Shown one piece after another: positions 26,293 to 35,561 of a stretch of DNA of 64,000 nucleotides (the stretch's first letter is position 1; the number at the start of each line of letters is the position of its first letter). Source of the DNA: Paenibacillus borealis (GTDB lineage: Bacteria; Bacillota; Bacilli; Paenibacillales; Paenibacillaceae); the NCBI RefSeq assembly GCF_000758665.1, contig NZ_CP009285.1:1922001-1986000 (forward strand), written 5' to 3'. The notes under the pieces are model-generated. The model did no database searches. It saw only the letters and a list, made by a program, of their open reading frames with translations, and was not told the DNA's origin. A program made the position numbers and the translations under genes.

Positions 26293-28262
26293 TTGCGGAT
26301 AAAGTCTTCCTGGAAATCTTCAACAACCGGATTCAGGCTGCCGTAGAGGAAATGGCTAATGTCGTGCTGCGCACCGGATTCACCGCTTTTGTCAAAGAAA
26401 CCGGCGATTTCGGCACCTACCTGTTATCGCCGGAAGGCGAGACGTTTGGTTCCCCGCTGGATACGGGATACAACCTGTCGCTGGGAATCCCTGCGGCTAC
26501 CGCCATCCGGGCAATCGACCATTGGCAGGAAGGCGACATGGTTATCTGCAACGATCCCTACACCACAGGAGGGATGGTTACCCATCTGCCGGATATCCAC
26601 TTGCTCAAGCCTTATTTCCATGATGGCAGGATTATTGCCTTCGGCCTCTGCTTCGTGCATTCCTCGGATGTCGGCGGCAAGGTTCCGGGCAGCGTATCGC
26701 CAAGCGCTTATGACATTCATATGGAAGGCATCCGGATTGCGCCGGTCAAGCTGTATGAAGCCGGCCGCCTTAATGAGCAGGTGCTCCGGCTGCTGCTGGA
26801 TAACAGCCGGATACCTGAGCAGAACCTTGGCGATCTCAAGGCGCTTATGGCAGCGCTGAATAGAGGGGAGCAGCGTTTGAAGGAGCTGATTGTCAGATAT
26901 GGTGCTCAGCAGGTGGAACAAGGCATTGAGAATCTGCTTGAATATGCGGAGCTTAAAGCCCGGACGATCATTCAGGACATACCCGATGGCTCTTATGACT
27001 TCTGGGACTACCTGGAGAAGGGCCCCGGCGGCTATCCGATCCGGCTGCGCTGCCGCATGACGATCACCGGCACGGATATCCATCTGGACTTTAGCGGAAC
27101 CGACCCGCAGGTTAGAGCCTCGTTTAATATTCCGACGCATAACCAGCAGGGTCACTATATGCTTGTGCCTGCTTTGATCCGCTACTTCCGGACCCTTGAT
27201 CCGACGATTCCCTGGAATTCAGGCATGGTTAGGATGGTGCGCAACTACGCGCCCCCGGCATCGGTGCTTAATCCGGAACCGCTGGCGGCGGTAGGTGCTA
27301 GAGCGGCGACCTTTATCCGGGTGATGGATGTCATTACCGGTGCGCTGAGCCAGGCGCAGAGCAGTAAAGTTCCGGCTGCGGGTGCGGGTCAAGCCTGTAT
27401 TGTCATGATGGCGATGACGGATGCTTCCGACGGCAAGAGCAAGGTCGGCGTGATCCAGCCGGTCTGCGGCGGATCGGGAGCCAGACCGATGAAAGACGGA
27501 ATTGACGGGATGGATTTTGCCGTAGGCCATTTGCGGAATATCCCGGCTGAAACCGTTGAGGCGGAGATGCCGGTGCTGATTGAACAGTACGGTCTGCGGG
27601 CGGATTCAGCCGGAGCCGGCAAATTCAGAGGCGGCAGCGGCATTGACTTGCGCGTTAGGATCCTCAGTCCGGATACCGTGATGACCGCAAGAAATATGGA
27701 ACGGATGGAATTTCAGCCCTGGGGCCGCCTGGGAGGCGGTGTAGGAGAGCATGGAGAAGCGATTTTGAATGAAGGCCGGCCAGATGAACGCAACCTTGGC
27801 CGGATTGATGAGCTTCTGCTCCAGCCGGGGGATACCGTGACCTTCCTCTCCCAGGGCGGCGGAGGATATGGCAGTCCGTATGAGCGGGACCCGGCACTCG
27901 TACTGAACGATGTGCAGAAAGGGCTTTTGTCAGTAGAGCAGGCCCGTGAATGCTACGGTGTAGTGATAAATGGCAATACCATAGATGAAGTGTTCACCAG
28001 ACTGCTGCGTGTGGGGCTTCATAACAATGGGGAGGCATTCAGCTTCGGGGAAGCCCGGACCGAATTTGAAACACTGTGGACGGATGAGATGCAGCTCGCA
28101 GTGAATGCTGCCTTGAGCAGCTATCCACTGGCGCTTCGGGATTATTTGAAGAGACAGACAATGGCTGAAGCCGAGCGTATGGTGGCCGCAGGTCATCCGG
28201 TTTCACCTTCAGCAGTTCCAGGAATAATGGAAGAATTGCGCGGGGGAATAGGGCTGCGCTGA
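26289..28262 (+). CDS. hyuB: Hydantoinase/oxoprolinase subunit B
   Basis: Protein of 657 residues, overlapping hyuA by four bases (ATGA). It is the second subunit of the family: ANVVLRTGFTAFVKETGDFG at the start, NDPYTTGGMVTHLPDI, and late GGGVGEHGEAILN and LLQPGDTVTFLSQGGGGYGSP, all standard HyuB landmarks. HyuB binds the metal and the substrate while HyuA hydrolyses ATP. The length (about 570-680 in the family) is normal and no disruption is visible. Expressed with the importer below, it would convert an imported cyclic amide into an open-chain amino acid derivative. Confidence 0.92.
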   Translation: MIADKVFLEIFNNRIQAAVEEMANVVLRTGFTAFVKETGDFGTYLLSPEGETFGSPLDTGYNLSLGIPAATAIRAIDHWQEGDMVICNDPYTTGGMVTHLPDIHLLKPYFHDGRIIAFGLCFVHSSDVGGKVPGSVSPSAYDIHMEGIRIAPVKLYEAGRLNEQVLRLLLDNSRIPEQNLGDLKALMAALNRGEQRLKELIVRYGAQQVEQGIENLLEYAELKARTIIQDIPDGSYDFWDYLEKGPGGYPIRLRCRMTITGTDIHLDFSGTDPQVRASFNIPTHNQQGHYMLVPALIRYFRTLDPTIPWNSGMVRMVRNYAPPASVLNPEPLAAVGARAATFIRVMDVITGALSQAQSSKVPAAGAGQACIVMMAMTDASDGKSKVGVIQPVCGGSGARPMKDGIDGMDFAVGHLRNIPAETVEAEMPVLIEQYGLRADSAGAGKFRGGSGIDLRVRILSPDTVMTARNMERMEFQPWGRLGGGVGEHGEAILNEGRPDERNLGRIDELLLQPGDTVTFLSQGGGGYGSPYERDPALVLNDVQKGLLSVEQARECYGVVINGNTIDEVFTRLLRVGLHNNGEAFSFGEARTEFETLWTDEMQLAVNAALSSYPLALRDYLKRQTMAEAERMVAAGHPVSPSAVPGIMEELRGGIGLR

Positions 28263-28335
28263 TAACTTCAGCCGCTGGTGACCATATGGAAACTAAATTA
28301 CAACTAATAGTAAACAACCTGGAGGAGAGAAACCA

Positions 28336-29490
28336 ATGAGTATTCAAAAACCTAAGCGTTCCTATATCTTACCTGCCGTGTCGCTTGCCATGATGCTGGC
28401 ACTCTCGGCTTGCGGAGGGGGAAACAATGCGAATAACGCTGCCGGAAACAATGCTGCGGGGAACCCGGACAATTCCCCGGCAGCCGGCAGTGGAGAAAAA
28501 GTAAAGCTGACCATGTTTATCTGGGCCGGCTCCAATCAGGATGTGGTTCCCAAGGAAGTCGTAGCTGAATATGTGAAAAACCATCCGAACGTTGAGGTGA
28601 CCTTCGAAGAATCCTCCAATTCTGTAATGTATCCGAAAATGCTGGCAGGCAAGCAGGCTGACGCTAACAATCCGATTGTAAACTTCGGGTATTTCAATGC
28701 GGATGCTTCGGCGAAGGGCCTCAATGACGATATGTGGGAGCCGCTGGATCCGGCCATTGTGACAAATATGAAGGATATTCCCGAATCCTTCCATACCGCA
28801 GACAACAAGGGCATCGTCTGGGGAGTGTCTAGCTTTGCGCTGGTCTACAACAAGGACCTGGTGAAGACACCGCCGACAAGCTGGAACGATCTGTGGGGAA
28901 GCGAAGAGTTCAAAGGCAAAACTGCATTGTGGGATTACATGTTCTATTCTTATCTGTCCCCGCTTCTGGCTGTGAAGGGGGAAGAGCTCGGCGCATCCTA
29001 CGAGAATCCGGAACCGGCCTTCCAGTTCTGGGCGGACAACAGCGATCAGATCGGAACGCTGGTTACCTCGAACGATCAGCTTAAGGGTCTGCTGGATTCA
29101 GGCGACGCTCTGATTGCTCCATTCAGTGCACAGGTAGCACAGACATGGATTGATGGCGGATCCCCGTTGGCTGTAGCTTACCCTGAGGAAGGCGCGATTT
29201 CCTTCCCTTATTCCCTGCAGGTTGTCAAAGGCTCCACACCAGAGCAGGAAAAAGCGGCCAACGAGATCATTAATGAGCTGCTTAGCGCAGAAGCGCTGTC
29301 CCGTTATGCCGAGGTAACAGGAACTCCTGTTACAAGCACAGCTGCAGCTATCCCGGATAAATACAAGGATGATCCATCCTTCTCCGTTGAAGAACAGAGC
29401 AAGGGAATTAATCCGGACTGGGATTCACTGGCCAAGAACAGCTCTGCCTGGAAGGATCTATGGGATCGTCTGGTCAAAACAGAATTATAA
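28336..29490 (+). CDS. ABC substrate-binding lipoprotein, polyamine/opine (PotD-like) type
   Basis: Protein of 384 residues, ATG after GGAGGAGAG. Lipobox LSAC (about residue 26) follows a clear signal peptide; an Asn/Gly/Ala-rich tether comes next. The mature part is a PotD/Fe-type binding protein: LTMFIWAGSNQDVVPKEVVA, GIVWGVSSFALVYNKDLVK and PTSWNDLWGSEEFKGKTALW. These match the spermidine/putrescine/opine family rather than the sugar binders. It sits 73 bases after hyuB and directly before its ATPase, so the solute is likely the Hyu substrate or its precursor. Confidence 0.9.
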   Translation: MSIQKPKRSYILPAVSLAMMLALSACGGGNNANNAAGNNAAGNPDNSPAAGSGEKVKLTMFIWAGSNQDVVPKEVVAEYVKNHPNVEVTFEESSNSVMYPKMLAGKQADANNPIVNFGYFNADASAKGLNDDMWEPLDPAIVTNMKDIPESFHTADNKGIVWGVSSFALVYNKDLVKTPPTSWNDLWGSEEFKGKTALWDYMFYSYLSPLLAVKGEELGASYENPEPAFQFWADNSDQIGTLVTSNDQLKGLLDSGDALIAPFSAQVAQTWIDGGSPLAVAYPEEGAISFPYSLQVVKGSTPEQEKAANEIINELLSAEALSRYAEVTGTPVTSTAAAIPDKYKDDPSFSVEEQSKGINPDWDSLAKNSSAWKDLWDRLVKTEL

Positions 29491-29532
29491 TCCGGCAGCT
29501 GTCATCAACCGAATAGATAGGAGATGAGCACA

Positions 29533-30660
29533 ATGAGCGGCGGAGTGGGGCCGATTGCAATCGAGACGCGGGACGTGATCAAGCGTTATGCGGGAAATAC
29601 TGCCGTTAATCAGGTGTCGCTACAGGTGAAACGGGGAGAATTCGTCTCTCTCCTCGGGCCTAGCGGCTGCGGGAAAACCACGCTGCTCCGGCTTCTCGGC
29701 GGTTTGGAGCAGCCTGATGAGGGTGCTGTGCTGCTCTCAGGACAAGATGTCTCGGGTATTCCGGCTTATGGCCGGAATACGAATATGATTTTTCAGCAGC
29801 TGGCATTGTTTCCCCATATGGATGTCTTCAACAATATCGCTTATGGCCTGAAGGTCAGAAAAACGCCGAAAAGCGAAATCAAACGGCGTGTTCAGGACAT
29901 GCTGGAACTGGTACAGCTCGGTGATTACAGCCGGCGTGCCATTTCCCGGCTGTCCGGCGGGCAGGCGCAGCGTGTTGCTATTGCCCGCGCTTTGATTAAC
30001 AAGCCGGAAGTTCTCCTGCTGGACGAGCCGTTGTCAGCACTGGATATGCAGCTGCGGCTGGATATGCAGCGGGAGCTGAAACGGATACAGCGCGAATTCG
30101 GCGGTACGTTCATTTTCGTTACCCATGATCAGAATGAGGCGATGAACATGTCGGACCGCATTGGTGTCATGCGTGACGGCAAGCTGCTTCAATACGGGAC
30201 GCCCGATGAAATCTACGAACGGCCGGTCGACAGCTTTGTAGCCAAATTCATCGGCGATACGAACCTGCTGCAGGTTAAGATGCTGGTTGAGGAAGAGGGC
30301 CGGGTCTGGGTTCAAGCGGGCGGCTTGAAGCTTGCCGTACGGCCGCAGGAAGGACTCCCGGCGATTTCTGCGGGCAGTAAGGCCTCGCTTTCCATCCGTT
30401 ACGAGTACCTCCGGACCGGAGAAGCGGCAAATAGCTGCGTCAACCGTCTGGAAGGCATAGTCACCGAGAGTGTGTATGGCGGTGCAAGCATCCGGTACAC
30501 GCTGGATATGGGCGGCCATATCCAGCTGCAGGCCAGCAGTCTGTATCAGCGGGGAGATGCCCGGTATGCGCCAGGAGATTCGCTGCTAATCGGGTTCAAT
30601 CCCGAAGACGGACTGCTTCTGCCCAATGAGGCATCCGTTCACAGGGAGAGTTCCTTATGA
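29533..30660 (+). CDS. ABC transporter ATPase, PotA-like
   Basis: 375 residues from ATG 29533, nine bases after AGGAG (an ATG at 29524 lies too close to it). Walker A GPSGCGKTT, Q-loop NMIFQQLALFPHMDV, signature [15 protein letters not shown], Walker B VLLLDEPLSALD, switch FVTHDQNEAM. A C-terminal TOBE regulatory domain (about 290-375) is typical of PotA/FbpC/UgpC. It energises the two permeases downstream, with which it overlaps by four bases (ATGATG). Confidence 0.93.
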   Translation: MSGGVGPIAIETRDVIKRYAGNTAVNQVSLQVKRGEFVSLLGPSGCGKTTLLRLLGGLEQPDEGAVLLSGQDVSGIPAYGRNTNMIFQQLALFPHMDVFNNIAYGLKVRKTPKSEIKRRVQDMLELVQLGDYSRRAISRLSGGQAQRVAIARALINKPEVLLLDEPLSALDMQLRLDMQRELKRIQREFGGTFIFVTHDQNEAMNMSDRIGVMRDGKLLQYGTPDEIYERPVDSFVAKFIGDTNLLQVKMLVEEEGRVWVQAGGLKLAVRPQEGLPAISAGSKASLSIRYEYLRTGEAANSCVNRLEGIVTESVYGGASIRYTLDMGGHIQLQASSLYQRGDARYAPGDSLLIGFNPEDGLLLPNEASVHRESSL

Positions 30661-31574
30661 TGCGGGCAACCGGCAAGCTCATAGGATTGTTCTCCCCAGG
30701 GAAGCGTACCTGGGCGGCACAGCTGCTGCTGCTTCTGCCGGCACTTGTTCTGATGGGTGTCGTCTATCTGGGAGGTCTGCTGATCTTCGGCCGGTACAGT
30801 TTTGATCTCTATGAGAACGGGCGGCTGATCAGGGGCTGGAATCTGGATTCCTACCGTGCTTTCCTTGGTGATCCCTATTATTGGACCCTGATTGGCACCA
30901 CCTTTAGAGTCGCCGCCAAGGTTACCTTATGGAGCCTGCTGCTTGCCTATCCGCTGGCCTACTGCATTGCCGGATTGAAGCGGGCGGGACTGAAGCAGAC
31001 CCTCTTGCTGCTCACGTTTCTTCCGCTTCTGGTCAGCGCTGTTGTCAGATCATACGGATGGCAGCTGCTGCTGTCCAAGCAGGGCTTCATGAACTGGCTG
31101 TTTGTACACCTCGGCCTGACGGACAGCGGTTTTGAGATGATGTACAATGAGACCGGTGTGGTCGTTGCACTGGTACATATCTTTTTGCCGTTTATGGTGT
31201 TTCCGCTCTTGAATGTGCTAACCCAGTCTGACGACACGCTGAAGGCGGCGGCCCATGATCTGGGTGCAGGCAAATGGCGCACGTTTCTCACCATTACACT
31301 GCCCTTGTCCGCGCGGGGGATTGCCAGCGGAGTGCAGATCGTCTTTACACTCTGCCTGACCGCATTTACAACCCCGCAGCTGATCGGAGGCGGGCGCGTC
31401 ATGACGCTTCCGGTACTGATTTATCAGCGCACACTGGATACGAACTGGCCGATGGCAGCCGTAGCGAGCCTCTTTTTATTTGTTTCGTCAATCCTCGTCT
31501 CAATGATTGTGAACAAGGGAGCCGACTGGCTGATGTTCCGGCGTACCCGGGAGGAAGGACAGAGCCATGCCTAA
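30657..31574 (+). CDS. ABC transporter permease, PotB-like
   Basis: Protein of 305 residues overlapping the ATPase stop by four bases. It has about six membrane segments, beginning at LLLLLPALVLMGVVYLGGLL, and the coupling loop KAAAHDLGAGKWRTFLTITL before the last two helices. This is the first permease of a PotABCD-type importer. The next permease overlaps its 3' end by eight bases, so translation is coupled. Confidence 0.92.
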   Translation: MMRATGKLIGLFSPGKRTWAAQLLLLLPALVLMGVVYLGGLLIFGRYSFDLYENGRLIRGWNLDSYRAFLGDPYYWTLIGTTFRVAAKVTLWSLLLAYPLAYCIAGLKRAGLKQTLLLLTFLPLLVSAVVRSYGWQLLLSKQGFMNWLFVHLGLTDSGFEMMYNETGVVVALVHIFLPFMVFPLLNVLTQSDDTLKAAAHDLGAGKWRTFLTITLPLSARGIASGVQIVFTLCLTAFTTPQLIGGGRVMTLPVLIYQRTLDTNWPMAAVASLFLFVSSILVSMIVNKGADWLMFRRTREEGQSHA

Positions 31575-32400
31575 AAAAACACGGGATTACAAGTGGATTC
31601 TCTATGTATGTGCCGGTGCGGTCGGGCTGTATCTGCTTCTTCCGCTGTTGATGATCCTGCTGACCTCCGTGAGCAGCGGTGCCTCCAGCAAGTTTCCGCC
31701 CGAGGGGCTGACACTGGAATGGTACAGCCGTCTGGGGGATCAGAAGCAATTCCTGGAAGCCTTCCGGAACAGTATTCTTGCTTCGGCGGGTGCAGTTTTG
31801 CTGGCTTTGGTTACAGGTACTCTGGCTGCACTGGCCATTGTACAATATCCTTTTCCGGGCAGAGGGCTGTTGCGCGCCTTTTTTATGTCGCCAATGGTAA
31901 TGCCCAAGATTACACTGGGCGTGGCATATCTGATTCTGTTCTCAAAGATGCACATCGCCGGAGGACTGTTTGCCCTGATCCTGGGGGAGGCGGTCATCGT
32001 CTTGCCGTTTGTCCTGTCTATTGTAGGAAGCGCTCTGGCCAATCTGAATCCGGCCCACCGCGAAGCTGCTGCGGATTTGGGTGCGGGTCCATTTCGCATT
32101 TTCTTCACGGTTACGTTGCCGCAGCTGCAGCTTTCACTTCTTCTGGCAGGCTCCATTGCCTTTGTCTTCACCTTCGATCAGGTTGAGACGGCATTGCTTA
32201 TTCTGCGTCAGGGAAGTTATACCTTGCCTATTCAGCTCTTTCTGTATATGGAAAAATGGCAGGACCCTACGGTCGCCGTTGTGTCCGTGGTGCTGATTGC
32301 CTTTGCACTTGCCCTGTTCTTTGCAATCAAGCTGGTCATCCGTTCCGCACCGGGCGTGGAAAACATGCTCGGCAGCAGAACGAATAAAAGGAGGTCTTGA
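31567..32400 (+). CDS. ABC transporter permease, PotC-like
   Basis: Protein of 277 residues; ATG 31567 lies inside the preceding gene with GAGGAAGG upstream. Six membrane segments, with the coupling loop REAAADLGAGPFRIFFTVTL. It completes the importer with the lipoprotein, ATPase and PotB-like permease. Membrane topology and spacing are ordinary for the family. Confidence 0.92.
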   Translation: MPKKTRDYKWILYVCAGAVGLYLLLPLLMILLTSVSSGASSKFPPEGLTLEWYSRLGDQKQFLEAFRNSILASAGAVLLALVTGTLAALAIVQYPFPGRGLLRAFFMSPMVMPKITLGVAYLILFSKMHIAGGLFALILGEAVIVLPFVLSIVGSALANLNPAHREAAADLGAGPFRIFFTVTLPQLQLSLLLAGSIAFVFTFDQVETALLILRQGSYTLPIQLFLYMEKWQDPTVAVVSVVLIAFALALFFAIKLVIRSAPGVENMLGSRTNKRRS

Positions 32401-32405
32401 ACCTG

Positions 32406-33620
32406 ATGGACAAGCCAATTTCGATGCCTGTTTCAGGAGTGAACCGGACACGTGCCGCTGAATTGATGGCTGCCAGCAGTTTGGCTGCTCTCGTAGCGAC
32501 CACGCCGGAAAATATCAACTATATTCTAGGATCCCAGCTGCGGGCCAGCAACTGGACCATGCAAATCTATGCGGTGCTGCCACAGGAACCGGATGCCCGT
32601 CCCTGTGTCATTATTCCAACCAATCGGCTGGGTGTAATCGCGCAGATGGGGATTACCGGCGCGGATTTATATGTGTACAGCGACTTTTTTGTGGAGGGAT
32701 CTATCGAAGGCAAGCCATCCACGCCGGATATTGATCTCTTTTACTCGTTGCTGCAGAATACGACAACCCATGCGGGACCGATTGAAGCCTTGGAGGCGGC
32801 ACTTGAGCAGCTTGGCCTCAAAGGACAAGCGGTCGGCGTGGATGAGATGAGAATTGCTCCGGATCTGCTTGCCAAATTTGCTGGTGGACTTCCCGGAGGA
32901 CAAGCTATGCCTGCGTATAAACTGTTCCGTCAAATCCGCCAGATCAAAACACCGTTTGAAATCGAACGTCTGCGGCAGTCTGCGGTTCTGAATGAAGCTA
33001 TCGAGCAGCAACTAATCGATCTGATCGCCGCAGGTGTGCACGAGAAAGAGTTGGCCGAACATTACCGGCTTGCCGTGATGAGAGCAGGCGGCACCCCCGC
33101 AATGACGGCGGTCGGTGCAGGGCCGCGCAGTGCTCTTCCGCTGATCGAGAATTATTTCCGCGTCATCGAGCCTGGGGATCAGATCCGATTTGACCTGTGT
33201 CTCCAGTTGGACGGGTATTGGGGAGATACCGGCAGAACCGTTGTACTAGGAGAAGCCACCCCTTGGATGGAACATCACTTTCAGGCGGTACGCAGCGGCT
33301 GGGAGCAGGCACTTGAAATGGTCCGTCCCGGCGTGAAAGCGTCCGATGTCTTCCAGGCAGCCGTAGCCAGAGTTCAGAAGGAAGGTATTCCCCATTACCG
33401 GCGCCAGCATGTGGGACATGCCATCGGCCTGGAATTGTACGACGATATCACCCTGTCGCCCGGGGATCACCGTGTTCTGGAGCCTGGGATGGTGCTGTGT
33501 GTGGAAGTTCCTTATTATGAACTGGGCGCAGGCGGATTTCAGATTGAAGACACCATCGTAGTAACAGCGGACGGCTATGAGTTTCTGACACAGATGGAAC
33601 GCAAGCTGTTCCGCAAATAA
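32406..33620 (+). CDS. M24-family metallopeptidase (Xaa-Pro/creatinase-like)
   Basis: 404 residues from ATG 32406, eleven bases after AAAGGAGG; a TTG at 32397 sits in the stop of the previous gene. The N-terminal third is a creatinase-N-like domain; the rest is a pita-bread fold. The metal ligands are present: Asp in RFDLCLQLDGYWGDTGRT (two Asp), His in GHAIGLE, Glu in LCVEVPYYE and Glu in QIEDTIVV. M24 covers Xaa-Pro aminopeptidase, creatinase and DMSP lyase-like enzymes. Placed behind HyuAB and an importer, it could release an amino acid from the ring-opened product; the creatinase alternative would fit an N-methylhydantoin route. Both are inference. Confidence 0.88.
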   Translation: MDKPISMPVSGVNRTRAAELMAASSLAALVATTPENINYILGSQLRASNWTMQIYAVLPQEPDARPCVIIPTNRLGVIAQMGITGADLYVYSDFFVEGSIEGKPSTPDIDLFYSLLQNTTTHAGPIEALEAALEQLGLKGQAVGVDEMRIAPDLLAKFAGGLPGGQAMPAYKLFRQIRQIKTPFEIERLRQSAVLNEAIEQQLIDLIAAGVHEKELAEHYRLAVMRAGGTPAMTAVGAGPRSALPLIENYFRVIEPGDQIRFDLCLQLDGYWGDTGRTVVLGEATPWMEHHFQAVRSGWEQALEMVRPGVKASDVFQAAVARVQKEGIPHYRRQHVGHAIGLELYDDITLSPGDHRVLEPGMVLCVEVPYYELGAGGFQIEDTIVVTADGYEFLTQMERKLFRK

Positions 33621-33691
33621 CAAGGGAAGGTTCCGGTCAACCGGTCCTGTTCCGACAACCGGAGCTTCTCCAGCGAAGAAGGTTGGAAGCA

Positions 33692-34885
33692 ATGAAGATT
33701 CAGCAGGGTTCAAAATCGTTTCGCAATGTTAGCCTTGCATTGTTTGCCGGAGGGTTTGTCACCTTCGCGCTTCTTTACACCCTGCAGCCGTTGATGCCGG
33801 AAATTACCGGAGCGTTTGGAATCACGCCGACAGAATCCAGCTTAACACTGTCCGTCACAACTATTTCCATGGCACTGACCATGCTGTTCATCGGTTCCGT
33901 ATCCGATGCCGTTGGCCGCAGAGCGATTATGACAGCGTCGCTGGTCGCCGCTTCCGTGATCGCCATTATCTCCGCCTTCAGCCCGTATTTCCCTGTGCTG
34001 CTGCTGCTGCGCATCCTGCAGGGGATTGCACTGGCCGGATTGCCGGCTATTGCAATGACCTATCTGGTGGAAGAGATTGATCCTGCCAGTCTGGGTTATG
34101 CGATGGGATTATATATCAGCGGCAATTCCATCGGAGGGATGGCCGGCCGGATCATCAGCGGGTTACTCACAGACTGGTTCGGCTGGCGGGCGGCGGTCGG
34201 TGCGATTGGCTTGCTGGGTCTGGCCGCAGCTATGATATTCTGGCTGGTGATTCCGGCTTCTCGCCATTTCGTGAAGCAGACAGGCAAGCTAAATCGGGTT
34301 ATTCCGCTGCTATGGTCACAATGCCGCAACCCTCGGCTCCTTTGCTTGTATGGGCTGGGCTTTTTGCTGATGGGCAGCTTTGTCACGTTATTCAATTATA
34401 TAGGCTTCGAACTGACAGGTGAACCGTACAACCTTAGCCAGTCACTGGCCGGCAGCATTTTTGTCGTTTATCTGATGGGGACCTTCAGTTCCACTTGGAT
34501 GGGACGGCTGGCTGACCGGTATGGACGTACCGGTGTCATCATGCTTGCGCTGGCCATTATCTTAACGGGAGCCCTTTGCACACTGCATCCCCTCCTATGG
34601 GTCAAAATCATCGGTTTGGCGCTGTTCGCCTTTGGTTTCTTCGGAGGACATTCCATTGCCAGCAGCTGGGTGGGCCTGGTGGCCGATGAGCATAAGTCGC
34701 AGGCCAACGCGCTGTATCTCTTTTTCTACTACGTGGGCTCCAGCGTGAGCGGTACGGGCGGCGGGGTGCTGTATGGCAGTTTCGGCTGGGGCGGCATCAT
34801 CAGTATGATAGCAGCTTATGTGGCTTTAAGCCTGTTGCTATGCAGTTTCCTGGTGCGTAAGAGCTGGCTTGGACACCGGCGGTGA
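33692..34885 (+). CDS. MFS transporter whose last codons lie in a sigK remnant
   Basis: 397 residues from ATG 33692; a TTG three codons before is in frame but less likely. Twelve membrane segments with the MFS loop motif [14 protein letters not shown] (between helices 2 and 3) and [17 protein letters not shown] in the second half. It resembles YnfM/Bcr-type drug or metabolite exporters and ends the hydantoinase operon, so it may export the product. The 3' end is odd: the last codons (WLGHRR and TGA) are read from sequence that in another frame encodes sigma-[13 protein letters not shown]. The original C-terminus has therefore been replaced; the lost part is probably only a short cytoplasmic tail. 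Confidence 0.88.
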   Translation: MKIQQGSKSFRNVSLALFAGGFVTFALLYTLQPLMPEITGAFGITPTESSLTLSVTTISMALTMLFIGSVSDAVGRRAIMTASLVAASVIAIISAFSPYFPVLLLLRILQGIALAGLPAIAMTYLVEEIDPASLGYAMGLYISGNSIGGMAGRIISGLLTDWFGWRAAVGAIGLLGLAAAMIFWLVIPASRHFVKQTGKLNRVIPLLWSQCRNPRLLCLYGLGFLLMGSFVTLFNYIGFELTGEPYNLSQSLAGSIFVVYLMGTFSSTWMGRLADRYGRTGVIMLALAIILTGALCTLHPLLWVKIIGLALFAFGFFGGHSIASSWVGLVADEHKSQANALYLFFYYVGSSVSGTGGGVLYGSFGWGGIISMIAAYVALSLLLCSFLVRKSWLGHRR

Positions 34886-34998
34886 GGAGCAGACACAGCG
34901 GGAGATTACGAAGGATCAGGGGATCTCGCGGAGTTATGTGTCGCGGATAGAGAAAAGGGCGCTCATGAAGCTATCATGAGTTTTATAAGGCGAAGCGT
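34866..34998 (+). pseudogene. sigK-like remnant 4 (C-terminal end only)
   Basis: In the frame beginning GGC TTG GAC the bases encode [35 protein letters not shown], then a short deletion and YKAKR-like codons. It is the region 4.2 helix-turn-helix of sigma K. Homology begins inside the last seven codons of the MFS gene and the remnant carries on into a hairpin terminator at 35017. Not expressed as a protein. Confidence 0.85.
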
Positions 34999-35016
34999 TA
35001 ACTGGAGAAATAAAAG

Positions 35017-35062
35017 ATAACCAGCGGGAATGAGAGATTGAAGTCTCAATCCTACTGGTTAT
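35017..35062. terminator. Hairpin terminator attached to sigK remnant 4
   Basis: ATAACCAG/CTGGTTAT outer arms, GGA/TCC and GAGA/TCTC inner arms around GATTGAAG. Its design and several bases match the hairpin after remnant 1 (9667). The stop codon of the minus-strand SLH remnant falls within it. Confidence 0.7.
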
Positions 35063-35393
35063 TTGTATGACAATAATATTGGGCTTGTTTCAATTCATTA
35101 ATCTGTGGATCAAGCAATACTTTGAGTTCAGCATCCAGCTTCAATGCACGAACCAGCATTAAGGCTGCTTCTGCGCGGGTTACATTATGGATCGGGTTAA
35201 AAGCATTGTCATCGGCACCTTGGATGATGCCCGAGGATTTTGCTTTGGAAATGGCTCTTTCAGCCCAATTCCCTTTAATATCAGGGAACGATTCGCTATT
35301 ATCCTGGATATTGCTGTTGAGCATTCTCATCAGCAATGTAACCATTTCTGCTCGCGGTCTCCTCTGAATATTTAAATGGTTTGATAATTCCAA
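35052..35393 (-). pseudogene. C-terminal SLH-domain gene remnant
   Basis: 113 open residues without a signal peptide or convincing ribosome site. FPDIKGNWAERAISKAKSSG and FNPIHNVTRAEAALMLVRAL form one complete SLH repeat; EMVTLLMRML before it is the end of another. It is thus the last one and a half repeats of a lost S-layer-anchored protein. The reading frame ends with an unusual tail (QAQYYCHTNNQ) that runs into the hairpin of sigK remnant 4, so its 3' end was replaced too. 35394-35561 holds no gene but should carry the promoter of the kinase gene. Confidence 0.7.
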
Positions 35394-35561
35394 CAGAATT
35401 CTACATAATCTTTACAATTTCTACGAATTGTTTCTAGGAGAATCGTAATAGACCATGCGCAAGAAAAGGGCATGCCTCTAAATGTTACAGATGATATGAT
35501 GGAACTAAACCTGCATTGAAATGAATAAAGATAAGGCTGAGAAATGGAGTAGAACCTCAAG

